From NCBI GenBank assembly GCA_021800795.1, contig JAJYYO010000027.1:1-52603 (forward strand): 52,603 nucleotides of DNA. Direction: 5' to 3'. Positions 27,880 through 36,733 of this stretch are shown piece by piece. The DNA is from Pseudomonadota bacterium. Its GTDB lineage: Bacteria; Pseudomonadota; Gammaproteobacteria; Burkholderiales; Gallionellaceae. The notes below the pieces were generated by a model that worked only from the letters and a program-made list of their open reading frames with translations, was not told the DNA's origin and ran no database searches. Numbering within the stretch: position 1 is the stretch's first letter; each line of letters begins with the position of its first letter. Both the position numbers and the translations under genes were made by a program.

Positions 27880-28206
27880 ATGTTTATTAGCAATGCATAT
27901 GCAGAGGCGGCAGCAGGGTCGGTGCAGGACGGATTCATGCAATATCTGCCGTTGGTCGCACTGGTTGCGGTGTTCTATTTTCTGATTTTGCGTCCACAGC
28001 AAAAGCGCAGCAAAGAACTCAAGGCCATGACGGAAGCGCTGCAACGCGGCGATGAAGTGCTGACAACGGGGGGCGAATTGGGGCGCGTTTCCAAGGTTTA
28101 CGAGCAATACGTCGGCGTGGAGCTGGCCGAAAATCTTGAGGTCATCGTGCAAAAATCCGCGATTCAAAGCGTGCTGCCCAAGGGAACCATCAAGTCCATC
28201 AAATAA
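27880..28206 (+). CDS. yajC: Sec translocase auxiliary protein YajC
   Basis: 108 residues with one membrane helix (about 22-40, LPLVALVAVFYFLILRPQQKR) and a cytoplasmic domain with GDEVLTTGGELGRV and KSAIQSVLPKGTIKSI. It joins SecD and SecF at the inner-membrane Sec complex. It lies 42 bp before secD in the usual order. Confidence 0.95.
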   Translation: MFISNAYAEAAAGSVQDGFMQYLPLVALVAVFYFLILRPQQKRSKELKAMTEALQRGDEVLTTGGELGRVSKVYEQYVGVELAENLEVIVQKSAIQSVLPKGTIKSIK

Positions 28207-28248
28207 GCAGCAGTTCGTTCAGAGCTGTTGCGCGCTATAGAGGTCGTT

Positions 28249-30060
28249 ATGAACCGTTACCCACTGTGGAAATATCTGCTGATCCTGGCCGTATTGCTGG
28301 CCGGCCTGATTTACACCCTGCCGAATTTCTTTGGTGAATCGCCTGCCGTTCAGGTTTTGCCTCTGCGTTCCAATATGAAGGCGGATAGCGCCTTGCTGGG
28401 TCGCGTCGATGCGGCGCTCAAAACCGCTAATATTGTCGCGCAAATGGTCGAGCTGGATGGCAACAGCATCAAGGCGCGTTTTGCCGATACGGATGTTCAG
28501 CTCAAAGCCAAAGACGCGCTGAAAGCCAGTCTGGGTGACGATTACGTGGTGGCGCTCAATTTGTTGTCGCGCTCGCCGCATTGGCTGACCAGCCTGCATG
28601 CGCTGCCGATGTATCTCGGCCTGGATCTGCGCGGCGGGGTGCATTTTCTGATGCAGGTGGATATGAAAGCGGCGCTGGATAAGTCGCTGGAATCCGCGAC
28701 AGGCGATATTCGCAGCGCATTGCGCGAAGAAAATATCGCCTATTCCGGTGTAAGCCGCGAGGGAAATACTTTGCTGGTGAAATTTCGCGATGCAGCCGCA
28801 AGAAGCCGTGGCGAAGAGCAGCTCAAACAGCGTTTCCCGGACTATGCGCTGATCGATAAGCAAGAAGGCGGCGAATTCCTGTTGCAAGCCGCGTTGAAGC
28901 CGGAGGCTGAACACCGTATTCAGGAATCGGCGGTGCAACAGAATCTGCTTACCCTGCGCAACCGTGTCAATGAACTGGGCGTGGACGGTCCGGTGATTCA
29001 GCAGCAGGGTGTCGACCGCGTGGTGGTGCAGTTGCCCGGTGTGCAGGACACGGCGCGTGCCAAGGATATTCTTGGCCGTACCGCGACCCTGGAAGTGCGC
29101 ATGGTGGATGATGAGCATCAGATAGCGCCGGGCGGCGTAGCCCCTTTCGGCACCGAGATGTTCAAGGATCGCGAAGGCAATACGCTGCTGGTGAAAAAAC
29201 AGGTGATCCTGACCGGCGAGCGCATCAATGACGCGCAACCCGGTTTTGATAACCGCACCAACGAAGCGGCGGTGCATATCAATCTTGACGGCGTGGGGGC
29301 GCGCAAATTCAAGGAGGCGACCCGCGAGAATGTCGGTAAACGCATGGCAATCATCTTGTTCGAGAAGGGCAAGGGTGAGATCGTGACGGCCCCTGTGATA
29401 CGCGAGGAAATCGGCGGCGGGCGTGTGCAGATCAGCGGCAAGATGAGCACCGACGAGGCGCAGGATACCGCACTGTTGCTGCGCGCCGGCGCCCTGGCAG
29501 CGCCGATGGAAATCATCGAGGAACGCACCGTGGGCCCCAGTCTCGGGGCGGACAATATCGCGCGCGGTTTCAATTCGACCAAGATCGGTTTCATGCTGAT
29601 TGCGGTGTTCATGGTGGCTTATTACCTGATGTTCGGCACGATTTCCGTGCTGGCGCTGGCGGTGAATCTGTTGTTGCTGGTTGCGTTGTTGTCCATGCTG
29701 CAAGCCACCCTGACCCTGCCGGGCATGGCCGGTATCGCGCTGACTCTTGGTATGGCAATCGATTCCAACGTGTTGATCAACGAACGTATACGGGAAGAGC
29801 TGCGTAACGGAATTTCGCCGCAGGCGGCGATCCATGCGGGGTATGACAATGCCTTTGCCACCATCGTGGACTCGAATATCACCAACCTGATCGCCGGTAT
29901 CGCGTTGTTTTTGTTTGGCTCAGGCCCGATCAAGGGTTTTGCGGTGGTGCTGTGTCTGGGGATACTGACTTCGATGTTCAGTTCGGTGCTGGTGTCGCGC
30001 GCCGCGGTGAATCTGTTTTACGGGCGCCGCGCCAGATTGACCAAGGTCTCGATCGGCTAA
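28249..30060 (+). CDS. secD: Protein translocase subunit SecD
   Basis: 603 residues. An N-terminal membrane helix precedes a large periplasmic region with LGLDLRGGVHFLMQVD (SecD hallmark), then five membrane segments from about residue 440, including GMAIDSNVLINERIREEL with the conserved Asp for proton coupling. With SecF it uses the proton gradient to pull secretory proteins out of SecYEG. ATG 28249 is preferred, preceded by GAGGT; an in-frame TTG at 28228 has no ribosome site. Confidence 0.97.
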   Translation: MNRYPLWKYLLILAVLLAGLIYTLPNFFGESPAVQVLPLRSNMKADSALLGRVDAALKTANIVAQMVELDGNSIKARFADTDVQLKAKDALKASLGDDYVVALNLLSRSPHWLTSLHALPMYLGLDLRGGVHFLMQVDMKAALDKSLESATGDIRSALREENIAYSGVSREGNTLLVKFRDAAARSRGEEQLKQRFPDYALIDKQEGGEFLLQAALKPEAEHRIQESAVQQNLLTLRNRVNELGVDGPVIQQQGVDRVVVQLPGVQDTARAKDILGRTATLEVRMVDDEHQIAPGGVAPFGTEMFKDREGNTLLVKKQVILTGERINDAQPGFDNRTNEAAVHINLDGVGARKFKEATRENVGKRMAIILFEKGKGEIVTAPVIREEIGGGRVQISGKMSTDEAQDTALLLRAGALAAPMEIIEERTVGPSLGADNIARGFNSTKIGFMLIAVFMVAYYLMFGTISVLALAVNLLLLVALLSMLQATLTLPGMAGIALTLGMAIDSNVLINERIREELRNGISPQAAIHAGYDNAFATIVDSNITNLIAGIALFLFGSGPIKGFAVVLCLGILTSMFSSVLVSRAAVNLFYGRRARLTKVSIG

Positions 30061-30098
30061 CAATTTTCTCGCGTTAGGCGAGGGGTAGAGGAATAAAT

Positions 30099-31031
30099 AT
30101 GGAATTTTTCAGAATTAAACACGACATTCCGTTCATGAGTTATGGGCGCTACACCACTTCGATTTCGCTGGTGACGTTCCTGTTCGCGGTATTTTTTCTG
30201 GCGACAAAAGGGCTGAACTTCGGGGTGGACTTTACCGGCGGGACGGTGCTTGAAGTTCATTACGCACAGCCTGCGGATCTGACCAAAGTGCGCGAGCAAT
30301 TGACGGCATCAAAACTGCCGGACGCGATGGTACAGAACTTTGGCTCCAGCCGTGACGTGCTGATTCAGATACCATTAAAACAGAACGTTGCAGGCGCCAA
30401 GTTGAGCGATCAGGTGATGGCCGCCCTGCGCAGCCAGGATGCCGGCGTGGAAATGCGCCGTGTGGAGTTCGTCGGCCCCCAGGTGGGCCGTGATCTGGTC
30501 GACAACGGTGCGATGGCGTTGCTGCTGGTCAGTTTAGGTATCGTCGGTTATTTGTGGATACGTTTCGAGTGGAAGTTCGGGCTGTCCGCGATCATCGCCA
30601 ACTTGCATGACGTGGTGATCATTCTGGGTTTCTTCGCCTTCTTTCAGTGGGAGTTCTCGTTGTCGGTGCTGGCGGCGGTGCTGGCAGTGCTGGGATACTC
30701 GGTGAATGAATCGGTGGTGGTGTTTGACCGTATCCGTGAAAACTTCCGCAAGATGCGCAAGGCGGAAGTCACCGAGATTATCGACAATGCGATCACCCGT
30801 ACCATGTCGCGCACCATCATCACCCACGGTTGCACACAGATGATGGTGTGTGCCATGTTGTTTCTGGGCGGCGAGACGCTGCACTATTTTGCAATGGCGC
30901 TAACCATCGGCATCATGTTCAGCATCTATTCTTCGGTGCTGGTCGCAAGCCCGATCCTGTTGTGGCTGGGCGTGTCGCGCGAGGACTTCATCAAGCCGGA
31001 AAAGGTCGAAGCGGAAGAAGTGTTGCCTTAA
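30099..31031 (+). CDS. secF: Protein translocase subunit SecF
   Basis: 310 residues. The hallmark FGVDFTGGTVLEVHY follows the first membrane helix; the C-terminal membrane domain has GYSVNESVVVFDRIRENFRK and the ITRTMSRTIITHGCT region. It partners SecD. The spacer behind it contains a heptanucleotide repeat. Confidence 0.97.
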   Translation: MEFFRIKHDIPFMSYGRYTTSISLVTFLFAVFFLATKGLNFGVDFTGGTVLEVHYAQPADLTKVREQLTASKLPDAMVQNFGSSRDVLIQIPLKQNVAGAKLSDQVMAALRSQDAGVEMRRVEFVGPQVGRDLVDNGAMALLLVSLGIVGYLWIRFEWKFGLSAIIANLHDVVIILGFFAFFQWEFSLSVLAAVLAVLGYSVNESVVVFDRIRENFRKMRKAEVTEIIDNAITRTMSRTIITHGCTQMMVCAMLFLGGETLHYFAMALTIGIMFSIYSSVLVASPILLWLGVSREDFIKPEKVEAEEVLP

Positions 31032-31043
31032 GAACTGGATGTC

Positions 31044-31078
31044 AGTCGCTAGTCGTTAGTTGTAAACCGTAAGTAGAA
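31044..31078 (+). repeat. Heptanucleotide repeat between secF and the DedA gene
   Basis: In steps of seven: AGTCGCT AGTCGTT, AGTTGTA AACCGTA, AGTAGAA. It occupies the region where the DedA ribosome site should lie. Confidence 0.7.
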
Positions 31079-31083
31079 TTGGA

Positions 31084-31731
31084 TTGACTTTGGAATTACT
31101 GACTGCCTTTATCGATCTCGTTTTGCATCTGGATGCGCACCTGATGACCCTGGTGCAACACTACGGGGCATGGGTCTACGGCATCCTTTTTATGATCATT
31201 TTCGCCGAGACAGGGCTGGTTTTCGCCCCTTTTTTGCCGGGCGATTCGCTGCTTTTTGTCGCGGGCGCTTTGTGCGGCCTGGGCGCGTTGCGCCTGGAAT
31301 GGCTGATGCCCTGTTTGATGCTGGCGGCGTTCGGCGGCGATAACACCAACTACTGGGTGGGGCGCCTGATCGGCATGCGACTTTTTCATCGCGTCAAAGG
31401 GCGCTTTATCAAACGTGAACATCTGGACAGGACGCATGCCTTTTATGAAAAGCATGGCGGCAAGACCATCGTCATAGCTCGCTTCATGCCCATCATTCGT
31501 ACCTTTGCGCCCTTTGTTGCGGGCATAGGCATGATGCGCTACCGCCTGTTTGTGCTGTATAGCGGGCTGGGCAGTATTGTCTGGATAGCCAGCCTGACTG
31601 TGACGGGCTATCTTTTTGGCAACATTCCGCTGATTAAAAACAACCTTACGCTGATCATCCTAGCTGTCATCATGCTGTCTTTTCTTCCCGCCTTGTTCGG
31701 CTATCTACGCCATCGTATGCGTGCTGCGTGA
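31084..31731 (+). CDS. DedA family inner-membrane protein
   Basis: 215 residues with five or six hydrophobic segments. ETGLVFAPFLPGDSLLFVAGALC, AAFGGDNTNYWVGRLIG and FYEKHGGKTIVIARFMPIIRTFAPFVAGIGMM are DedA signatures, including the charged Glu and Arg residues needed in the family, which is linked to undecaprenyl-phosphate or phospholipid flipping and envelope homeostasis. The start is unusual: only TTG codons fit (31084 or 31090), with a weak ribosome site inside a repeat. TTG 31090 would give the common N-terminus MELLTAFIDL. Confidence 0.92.
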   Translation: MTLELLTAFIDLVLHLDAHLMTLVQHYGAWVYGILFMIIFAETGLVFAPFLPGDSLLFVAGALCGLGALRLEWLMPCLMLAAFGGDNTNYWVGRLIGMRLFHRVKGRFIKREHLDRTHAFYEKHGGKTIVIARFMPIIRTFAPFVAGIGMMRYRLFVLYSGLGSIVWIASLTVTGYLFGNIPLIKNNLTLIILAVIMLSFLPALFGYLRHRMRAA

Positions 31732-31861
31732 AAAAGCAGGATTGAGGATCGTGGGAAAAGCCAAAAGCGGCGCTCTGGTTTGCTCATCATTTCCTGCTTA
31801 CCACTCTCCCTTTCCGTGATTTTTTTGAACAATTTTTCCCGGGCAGGGTCATAATGCCGTA

Positions 31862-31873
31862 CCGTATATACGG
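31862..31873. promoter_or_regulatory. Perfect 12-bp palindrome upstream of the glycine-zipper gene
   Basis: CCGTATATACGG is self-complementary and lies 22 bp before the GTG start, in the promoter or leader region, so it could be an operator. The regulator is unknown. Confidence 0.3.
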
Positions 31874-31894
31874 AGATATTAAGGGGAATTTAAA

Positions 31895-32623
31895 GTGAAA
31901 AAGGGTCTAACGGCGTTGAGTCTCATTCCTTTGTTTGGTTCTGTGTATGCGGCCGATTTTTTCGATACTGCACGTGTGGTGTCGAGTACACCGGTTTATG
32001 AGCGCATCAATGAACCGCGTCGCGAATGCTCGATAGATACTGTTCAGAGCGCCCCGCAAGAGCGTTCCATGACGGGTGCGGTGGTAGGCGGTGTGGCCGG
32101 TGGCCTGCTGGGCAGTCGTGTAGGTGGCGGGCAGGGCAATACGGCTGCCACCGCCGCCGGTGCTGTGGCAGGTGCGGTAGTGGGTGATAACGTATCCAAT
32201 CCGGACAGCAGTCACTCGCCGGGAGGCAGTATCGTGGGCGGAATAGCCGGCGCCTTGCTCGGCAGTCAGGTGGGCGGTGGCTCAGGTAAGAAGGCTGCGG
32301 CAGCAGCAGGGGGTGTCGCTGGGGTATTGATCGGGGATCGTATTGCCAATCCTGATAAGCCTGTCAGCCAGCGGATCGAGCGTTGCCGCGATGTGGATAA
32401 CTTCCGCGACGTCATCAGGGGCTATACCGTGACCTACCGCTACAACGGAAAAGATGCCACAGTCACTCTGCCTTATCAGCCCGGCAATACGGTCCAGGTT
32501 GGGGTCAGCCTGATTCAGGATCAGACGAAAGAAAGCGGCTATCAGGATAGCAGATCGTACCGGCAGAATGACGGACGGTACAGAGATGATGACAGACGTT
32601 ACCCTCAGGGTGAGCGGAATTAG
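31895..32623 (+). CDS. Glycine-zipper envelope protein (17-kDa antigen-like)
   Basis: 242 residues, GTG start behind AAGGGGAA. A signal peptide (KKGLTALSLIPLFGSVYAA) is followed by two glycine-zipper blocks that are near copies: GAVVGGVAGGLLGSRVGGGQG (about 62-82) and GSIVGGIAGALLGSQVGGGSG (about 110-130), each followed by an Ala-rich repeat and GDxxxNPD. This points to internal duplication. The C-terminal domain (VIRGYTVTYRYNGKDATVTLPYQPG) is typical of such proteins; the tail is rich in Arg, Asp, Gln and Tyr. Probably associated with the outer membrane; function unknown. Confidence 0.88.
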   Translation: MKKGLTALSLIPLFGSVYAADFFDTARVVSSTPVYERINEPRRECSIDTVQSAPQERSMTGAVVGGVAGGLLGSRVGGGQGNTAATAAGAVAGAVVGDNVSNPDSSHSPGGSIVGGIAGALLGSQVGGGSGKKAAAAAGGVAGVLIGDRIANPDKPVSQRIERCRDVDNFRDVIRGYTVTYRYNGKDATVTLPYQPGNTVQVGVSLIQDQTKESGYQDSRSYRQNDGRYRDDDRRYPQGERN

Positions 32624-32703
32624 TGTTTTATGCTCGAAGTGAGTTAGCCGTTCCTCGCTCCGAGGCGCCGCGAGGGAGCAAGCACATAGTCTGTTGTTTC
32701 GTT

Positions 32704-32898
32704 GTTACATAACCGGTCGTTTAACCGAAACGACCGGTTATATAGTAGCTCGGCTTTATAAACGGTTTTTTGGTCTCGCTGTTATATAACTGGCAGATCA
32801 GCCAAATCTGCCAATTATATAATAGCTCAGCCCTTAATAATAAAGTTTGTTTCGCTGCTACATTACAGGAAGGTTAACCAAACCTACCTGTAATGTAG
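32704..32898 (-). repeat. Tandem array of three hairpins built on the pstB 3' end
   Basis: Three units with 76-77 bp spacing. On the minus strand each encodes Tyr-Ile-(Thr/Ile)-Gly-Arg-Phe-Gly-stop; stop codons lie at 32874-32876 (the real pstB stop), 32798-32800 and 32721-32723. Each unit folds into a hairpin centred on the stop: 32858-32898 (17 of 18 pairs), 32778-32826 (about 19 of 21 plus a wobble) and 32709-32741 (14 of 14, with weaker outer pairing). Stem sequences differ but stay complementary (arms GGTAGG/CCTTCC, GGCAGA/TCTGCC and GGTCGT/ACGACC). The tail (A/G)CA(G/A)CGA(A/G)AC is shared. It lies between convergent genes, so termination is a plausible role. Confidence 0.88.
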
Positions 32899-33647
32899 TC
32901 TTCGGTTTCCTTGCGTTTCGGGTTGGTGAAGACCGTGCTGGTATCGCCGAACTCGACCAAATCGCCCAGATACATGTAGGCCGTGTAATCGGAAACGCGA
33001 GCGGCCTGCTGCATGTTGTGGGTGACAATGACGATGGTGAAGTCTTCCTTGAGCTCATCGATCAGCTTCTCGATGTGGGCCGTGGAAATCGGGTCAAGTG
33101 CCGAGGTCGGTTCATCCAGCAGCAGCACCTCAGGTTTGACGGCGATGGCGCGCGCAATGCACAGACGCTGCTGTTGACCGCCGGATAAACCCATGCCGCT
33201 TTGTTTCAACTTGTCTTTGACCTCAACCCACAGCGCCGCTTTTTTTAACGCCCATTCCACGCGCTCATCCATGTCGTTCTTGGAGAGGTTGTTGTAGAGC
33301 TTGACGCCGAACGCGATGTTGTCATAAATGGACATCGGGAACGGGGTAGGCTTCTGGAATACCATGCCGATTTTTGCGCGCAGCTTGTTGAGATCCTGAT
33401 GTTTGTCGAGAATATTGTCACCGTCCAGCATGATAGCGCCAGTGGCGGTCTGCTGCGGGTAGAGCTGATACATACGGTTGAAGGTGCGCAGCAGAGTGGA
33501 TTTTCCGCAGCCTGACGGGCCGATGAAAGCCGTTACCTTCTTCTCTGCAATGTCGAGATTGATATTTTTCAGAGCGAGGAATTTGCCGTAATAGAAATTA
33601 AGGTCTTTAACGACGATTCTGGGAGTAGCATGGTTTGCTGCGTTCAT
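32874..33647 (-). CDS. pstB: Phosphate ABC transporter ATP-binding protein PstB
   Basis: 257 residues. Walker A is GPSGCGKST, the ABC signature LSGGQQQR, Walker [15 protein letters not shown] and the switch His VTHNM. The end EDYITGRFG is the normal family C-terminus. ATG 33647 has AAGG eight bases upstream; a TTG at 33653 is also in frame. It powers high-affinity phosphate import and joins PhoR signalling. Its stop codon lies in the first hairpin of the array. No phoU follows. Confidence 0.97.
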   Translation of the reverse strand: MNAANHATPRIVVKDLNFYYGKFLALKNINLDIAEKKVTAFIGPSGCGKSTLLRTFNRMYQLYPQQTATGAIMLDGDNILDKHQDLNKLRAKIGMVFQKPTPFPMSIYDNIAFGVKLYNNLSKNDMDERVEWALKKAALWVEVKDKLKQSGMGLSGGQQQRLCIARAIAVKPEVLLLDEPTSALDPISTAHIEKLIDELKEDFTIVIVTHNMQQAARVSDYTAYMYLGDLVEFGDTSTVFTNPKRKETEDYITGRFG

Positions 33648-33659
33648 ATTCAAGCCTTG

Positions 33660-34505
33660 TTAATGAGTTGAAGCACGTTGACGGAACAATACGCGCGCCA
33701 GGATGTTGAGCGTCAGGACGCTGGCCGTAATCAGCAAGGCGCCGCCCCAGGCCAGATCCTGCCAGTCTGCGTAGGGGCTCATGGCGAACTGGAAGATCAC
33801 CACTGGTAGATTGGCCATCGGCTGGTTCATGTTGCTGTTCCAGAACTGATTGTTGAGCGAGGTGAACAACAGCGGTGCAGTCTCGCCGCTGATGCGTGCA
33901 ATGCCCAGCATGACTCCGGTGATGATGCCCGCGCGAGCGGCTCTTAAGGTGACAAAGCTGATGATTTGCCATTGTGGCGCGCCGAGTGCTGCGGCCGCTT
34001 CGCGCAGTGTGCTGGGGATCAGACGCAACATATTTTCAGTGGTGCGTATCACAATCGGAATCACGATGATGGCCAGCGCCATGGTTCCAGCCCAGCCGGA
34101 AAAGTGTTTGACCTGTACGACATACACTTCATAAATAAACAGGCCAATTACGATGGAGGGCGCGGACAGCAGAATATCGTTGATGAATCTGGTGACCGGC
34201 GCCAGCCAGCCGCGATGACCGTATTCGGCAAGGTAGGTGCCGGCCATGATGCCGATGGGTGTGCCTACCAGGGTGCCGCCCACTGTCATCAGCAGGCTGC
34301 CGTAAATGGCATTGAGCAGGCCGCCCGAGCTGCCCGGCGGCGGCGTCATCTGCGCAAATACCTTGAGTGTGAGTGCCGGCAGGCCGTGATCCAGCAAAGT
34401 CCACAGTATCCAGCAAAGCCAGAACAGGCCGAAGGCCATGGCCAGTATGGCAACAGTCAGGCCGATTGCGTTGGTGAGGCGACGCCTTGCGTATAAATCA
34501 AACAT
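33660..34505 (-). CDS. pstA: Phosphate ABC transporter permease PstA
   Basis: 281 residues, six membrane segments. The EAA-like loop ([49 protein letters not shown]) that contacts PstB is clear. Its ATG overlaps the pstC stop. It forms the channel with PstC. Confidence 0.96.
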   Translation of the reverse strand: MFDLYARRRLTNAIGLTVAILAMAFGLFWLCWILWTLLDHGLPALTLKVFAQMTPPPGSSGGLLNAIYGSLLMTVGGTLVGTPIGIMAGTYLAEYGHRGWLAPVTRFINDILLSAPSIVIGLFIYEVYVVQVKHFSGWAGTMALAIIVIPIVIRTTENMLRLIPSTLREAAAALGAPQWQIISFVTLRAARAGIITGVMLGIARISGETAPLLFTSLNNQFWNSNMNQPMANLPVVIFQFAMSPYADWQDLAWGGALLITASVLTLNILARVLFRQRASTH

Positions 34506-35467
34506 TACGAGACCTTTCCTTCACGTTGCCCAAGCTTGTAGAGCATGTAGCGAGCGAGTGACAACACTACAAAGGTGATGAAGAACAGAATCAGGCCAAG
34601 CTCGACCAGCGAAGCGGTATAAAGATCGCCTACCGCTTCGGTGAATTCGTTGGCCAGCGCCGAAGAGATGCTGTTGCCCGGGTTGAGCAAGGACTTGGAG
34701 AGTTCATGGGCATTGCCGATGACGAAGGTGACGGCCATGGTTTCGCCCAGCGCACGTCCCAGCCCCAGCATGATGCCGCCGACCACGCCTACCTTGGTGT
34801 AGGGCAGCACGATGCTCATCATCACTTCCCAGGTGGTCGAGCCCAGGCCGTATGCGGATTCCTTGAGCATGACGGGCACGACATCAAACACGTCGCGCAT
34901 CACGGCAGAAATGAAAGGAATCACCATGATGGCCAGTATGATGCTGGCGGTGAGGATGCCGATGCCCATAGGCGGGCCGGAAAAGAACGGGCCGATGTAG
35001 GGCAGCGGGCCGATGTGATCGTTGAGCCAGGGTTCAATATGATCGGCAAACAGAGGTGCAAATACGAACAGGCCCCACATGCCGTAAATGATGCTGGGTA
35101 TCCCCGCCAGCAGTTCTATGGCGACACCCAATGGGCGGCGCAGGAGGCGCGGCGAGAGTTCTGTCAGAAACAGGGCGATGCCGAAGCTGACCGGTATGGC
35201 GATCAGCAGGGCGATAAATGAAGTGACAAGTGTGCCTACGATGGGTATCAGCGCGCCAAACCGGTCGGTCACCGGATCCCAGTCCGGACTTATCAGAAAG
35301 CCGAAACCGAATGCATGTATCGCGGGCATGCTGCCCTTGATCAGCGAGAAAAGAATAGCCGCCAGCAGTACCAGCACGCCGGATGCGGCCAGGCGCGTCA
35401 GGTTGTGGAACAGGGAGTCCATGAGAGTTTGCCGTTTGAGGCGTGCTTCTTGTAATAGCGTCGACAT
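34505..35467 (-). CDS. pstC: Phosphate ABC transporter permease PstC
   Basis: 320 residues. A longer N-terminal cytoplasmic stretch ([23 protein letters not shown]) precedes six membrane segments; [49 protein letters not shown] is the PstB-contact loop and following helix. It is 98 bp downstream of pstS, beyond an attenuating hairpin. Confidence 0.96.
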   Translation of the reverse strand: MSTLLQEARLKRQTLMDSLFHNLTRLAASGVLVLLAAILFSLIKGSMPAIHAFGFGFLISPDWDPVTDRFGALIPIVGTLVTSFIALLIAIPVSFGIALFLTELSPRLLRRPLGVAIELLAGIPSIIYGMWGLFVFAPLFADHIEPWLNDHIGPLPYIGPFFSGPPMGIGILTASIILAIMVIPFISAVMRDVFDVVPVMLKESAYGLGSTTWEVMMSIVLPYTKVGVVGGIMLGLGRALGETMAVTFVIGNAHELSKSLLNPGNSISSALANEFTEAVGDLYTASLVELGLILFFITFVVLSLARYMLYKLGQREGKVS

Positions 35468-35502
35468 AGAGATTTTATTGGTTGGTTGACGGCCTGACTA
35501 CA

Positions 35503-35532
35503 AAACACGAGGGGCAACAGCCCCTCGTGTTT
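35503..35532 (-). terminator. Intrinsic hairpin between pstS and pstC
   Basis: The 13-bp arms AAACACGAGGGGC and GCCCCTCGTGTTT surround an AACA loop. It would partially stop transcription after pstS, giving more binding protein than transporter, as is usual in pst operons. Confidence 0.8.
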
Positions 35533-35565
35533 ATCATAATATTATATCAGTCACGTTTCTCTTGC

Positions 35566-36609
35566 TTACTTCCAGATTGCACGGCCTTGTGCGTCTTTGA
35601 TCTGAGCTTTCCATGCATCACGGATCAGCTTTTTTACGCTGTCAGGCAGGGTGATGTAGTCCAGTTCAGCAGCCAGCTTGTCGCCGTTCTTGTAGGCCCA
35701 GTCGAAGAACTTGAGCACAGCTTCCGCTGATTCGGGCTTTTCCTGTGATTTGTGCATCAGGATGAAGGTTGCGCCGCTGATAGGCCAGCTGTTCTTGCCT
35801 TCTTCATTGGTCAGAATTTCGTAAAATCCTGGTGCCTTGGTCCATTCTGCACCGGCAGCGGCGGCCTGGAAGGCTTTTGCATCAGGCGATACATACAGAC
35901 CGTCACGGTTCTTCATTTGCACGGCGGCCATCTTGTTTTGCAAGGCATAGGCGTATTCTACATAACCGATGGAGCCTTTGATACGCTGTACGTAGGAAGC
36001 GACGCCTTCGTTACCCTTGCCGCCGGTACCGGCTTTCCAGGAAACAGCCGTGCCTTCGCCAACAGAGGTCTGCCATTCAGGACTGACCTTGGACAGATAG
36101 TTGGTGAAAATGAAGCTGGTGCCGGAGCCATCGGAACGATGTACGACGGTGATGTTTTCGTCGCCCAGCTTGACGCCTTTGTTCATGGCTACGATAGCCG
36201 GATCATTCCACTTGGTGATCTTGCCCAGGTAGATGTTGGCCAGGGTTGCTCCGTCCAAATGTAGCTTGCCGTTTGCGACGCCTGCAATATTGACGACCGG
36301 TACCACGCCGCCGATGACGGTAGGGAACTGCATCAGGCCGCCTTTTTCCAGCTCTTCCGGCTTGAGCGGCATGTCGGACGCACCGAAATCAACCGTCTTT
36401 GCATTGATTTGCTTGATGCCGCCGCCTGAGCCGATGGATTGGTAGTTCATGTTGGTGCCGGACTGTGCCTTGTAGGCTTCGGCCCATTTGGCGTAAATCG
36501 GGTATGGAAAAGTTGCTCCTGCTCCGGTGATGTCGGTTGCAAAACTGCTGCCGGCAAATGCGAACGCTGAGGCCGCTGTGATGGCGATAAAAACCTGCTT
36601 GAGTTTCAT
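35566..36609 (-). CDS. pstS: Phosphate-binding periplasmic protein PstS
   Basis: 347 residues. The signal peptide (MKLKQVFIAITAASAFAFAG, cleavage after SFA) leads into TDITGAGATFPYPIYAKWAEAY, the family start; IGSGGGIKQINAKTVDFGASDMPL and HRSDGSGTSFIFTNYL bind phosphate. The start ATG 36609 has AGGAGA upstream; the frame continues further but without function. A PhoB box lies ~92 bp upstream. It is the first gene of pstSCAB. Confidence 0.97.
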   Translation of the reverse strand: MKLKQVFIAITAASAFAFAGSSFATDITGAGATFPYPIYAKWAEAYKAQSGTNMNYQSIGSGGGIKQINAKTVDFGASDMPLKPEELEKGGLMQFPTVIGGVVPVVNIAGVANGKLHLDGATLANIYLGKITKWNDPAIVAMNKGVKLGDENITVVHRSDGSGTSFIFTNYLSKVSPEWQTSVGEGTAVSWKAGTGGKGNEGVASYVQRIKGSIGYVEYAYALQNKMAAVQMKNRDGLYVSPDAKAFQAAAAGAEWTKAPGFYEILTNEEGKNSWPISGATFILMHKSQEKPESAEAVLKFFDWAYKNGDKLAAELDYITLPDSVKKLIRDAWKAQIKDAQGRAIWK

Positions 36610-36700
36610 GATTTCTCCTGTTTGAAGTTTGCTTGTGTAAGTCGCTATGCATAACCGTGGCAAAAGCGTTCCGAAGCGAGTTCGATATTATGTATCTTGT

Positions 36701-36718
36701 GTGACAGTATTATTACAC
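36701..36718 (-). promoter_or_regulatory. PhoB box of the pst operon
   Basis: On the minus strand GTGTAAT-AATA-CTGTCAC fits the 7+4+7 Pho box (CTGTCAT-N4-CTGTCAT) closely, with the second half nearly perfect. Induction of pst under phosphate limitation is expected. Confidence 0.7.
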
Positions 36719-36733
36719 TCGACAGAAACCGTG

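Noticed and set aside
32704..32898. Hairpin array as a CRISPR array
   Set aside because: There are only three units, the repeated parts vary, each is strongly self-complementary around a stop codon, and no cas genes are present.
34966..35221. Plus-strand frames antisense to pstC and pstA
   Set aside because: Histidine/glutamine/aspartate-rich shadow translations of membrane-protein codons, with no ribosome site.
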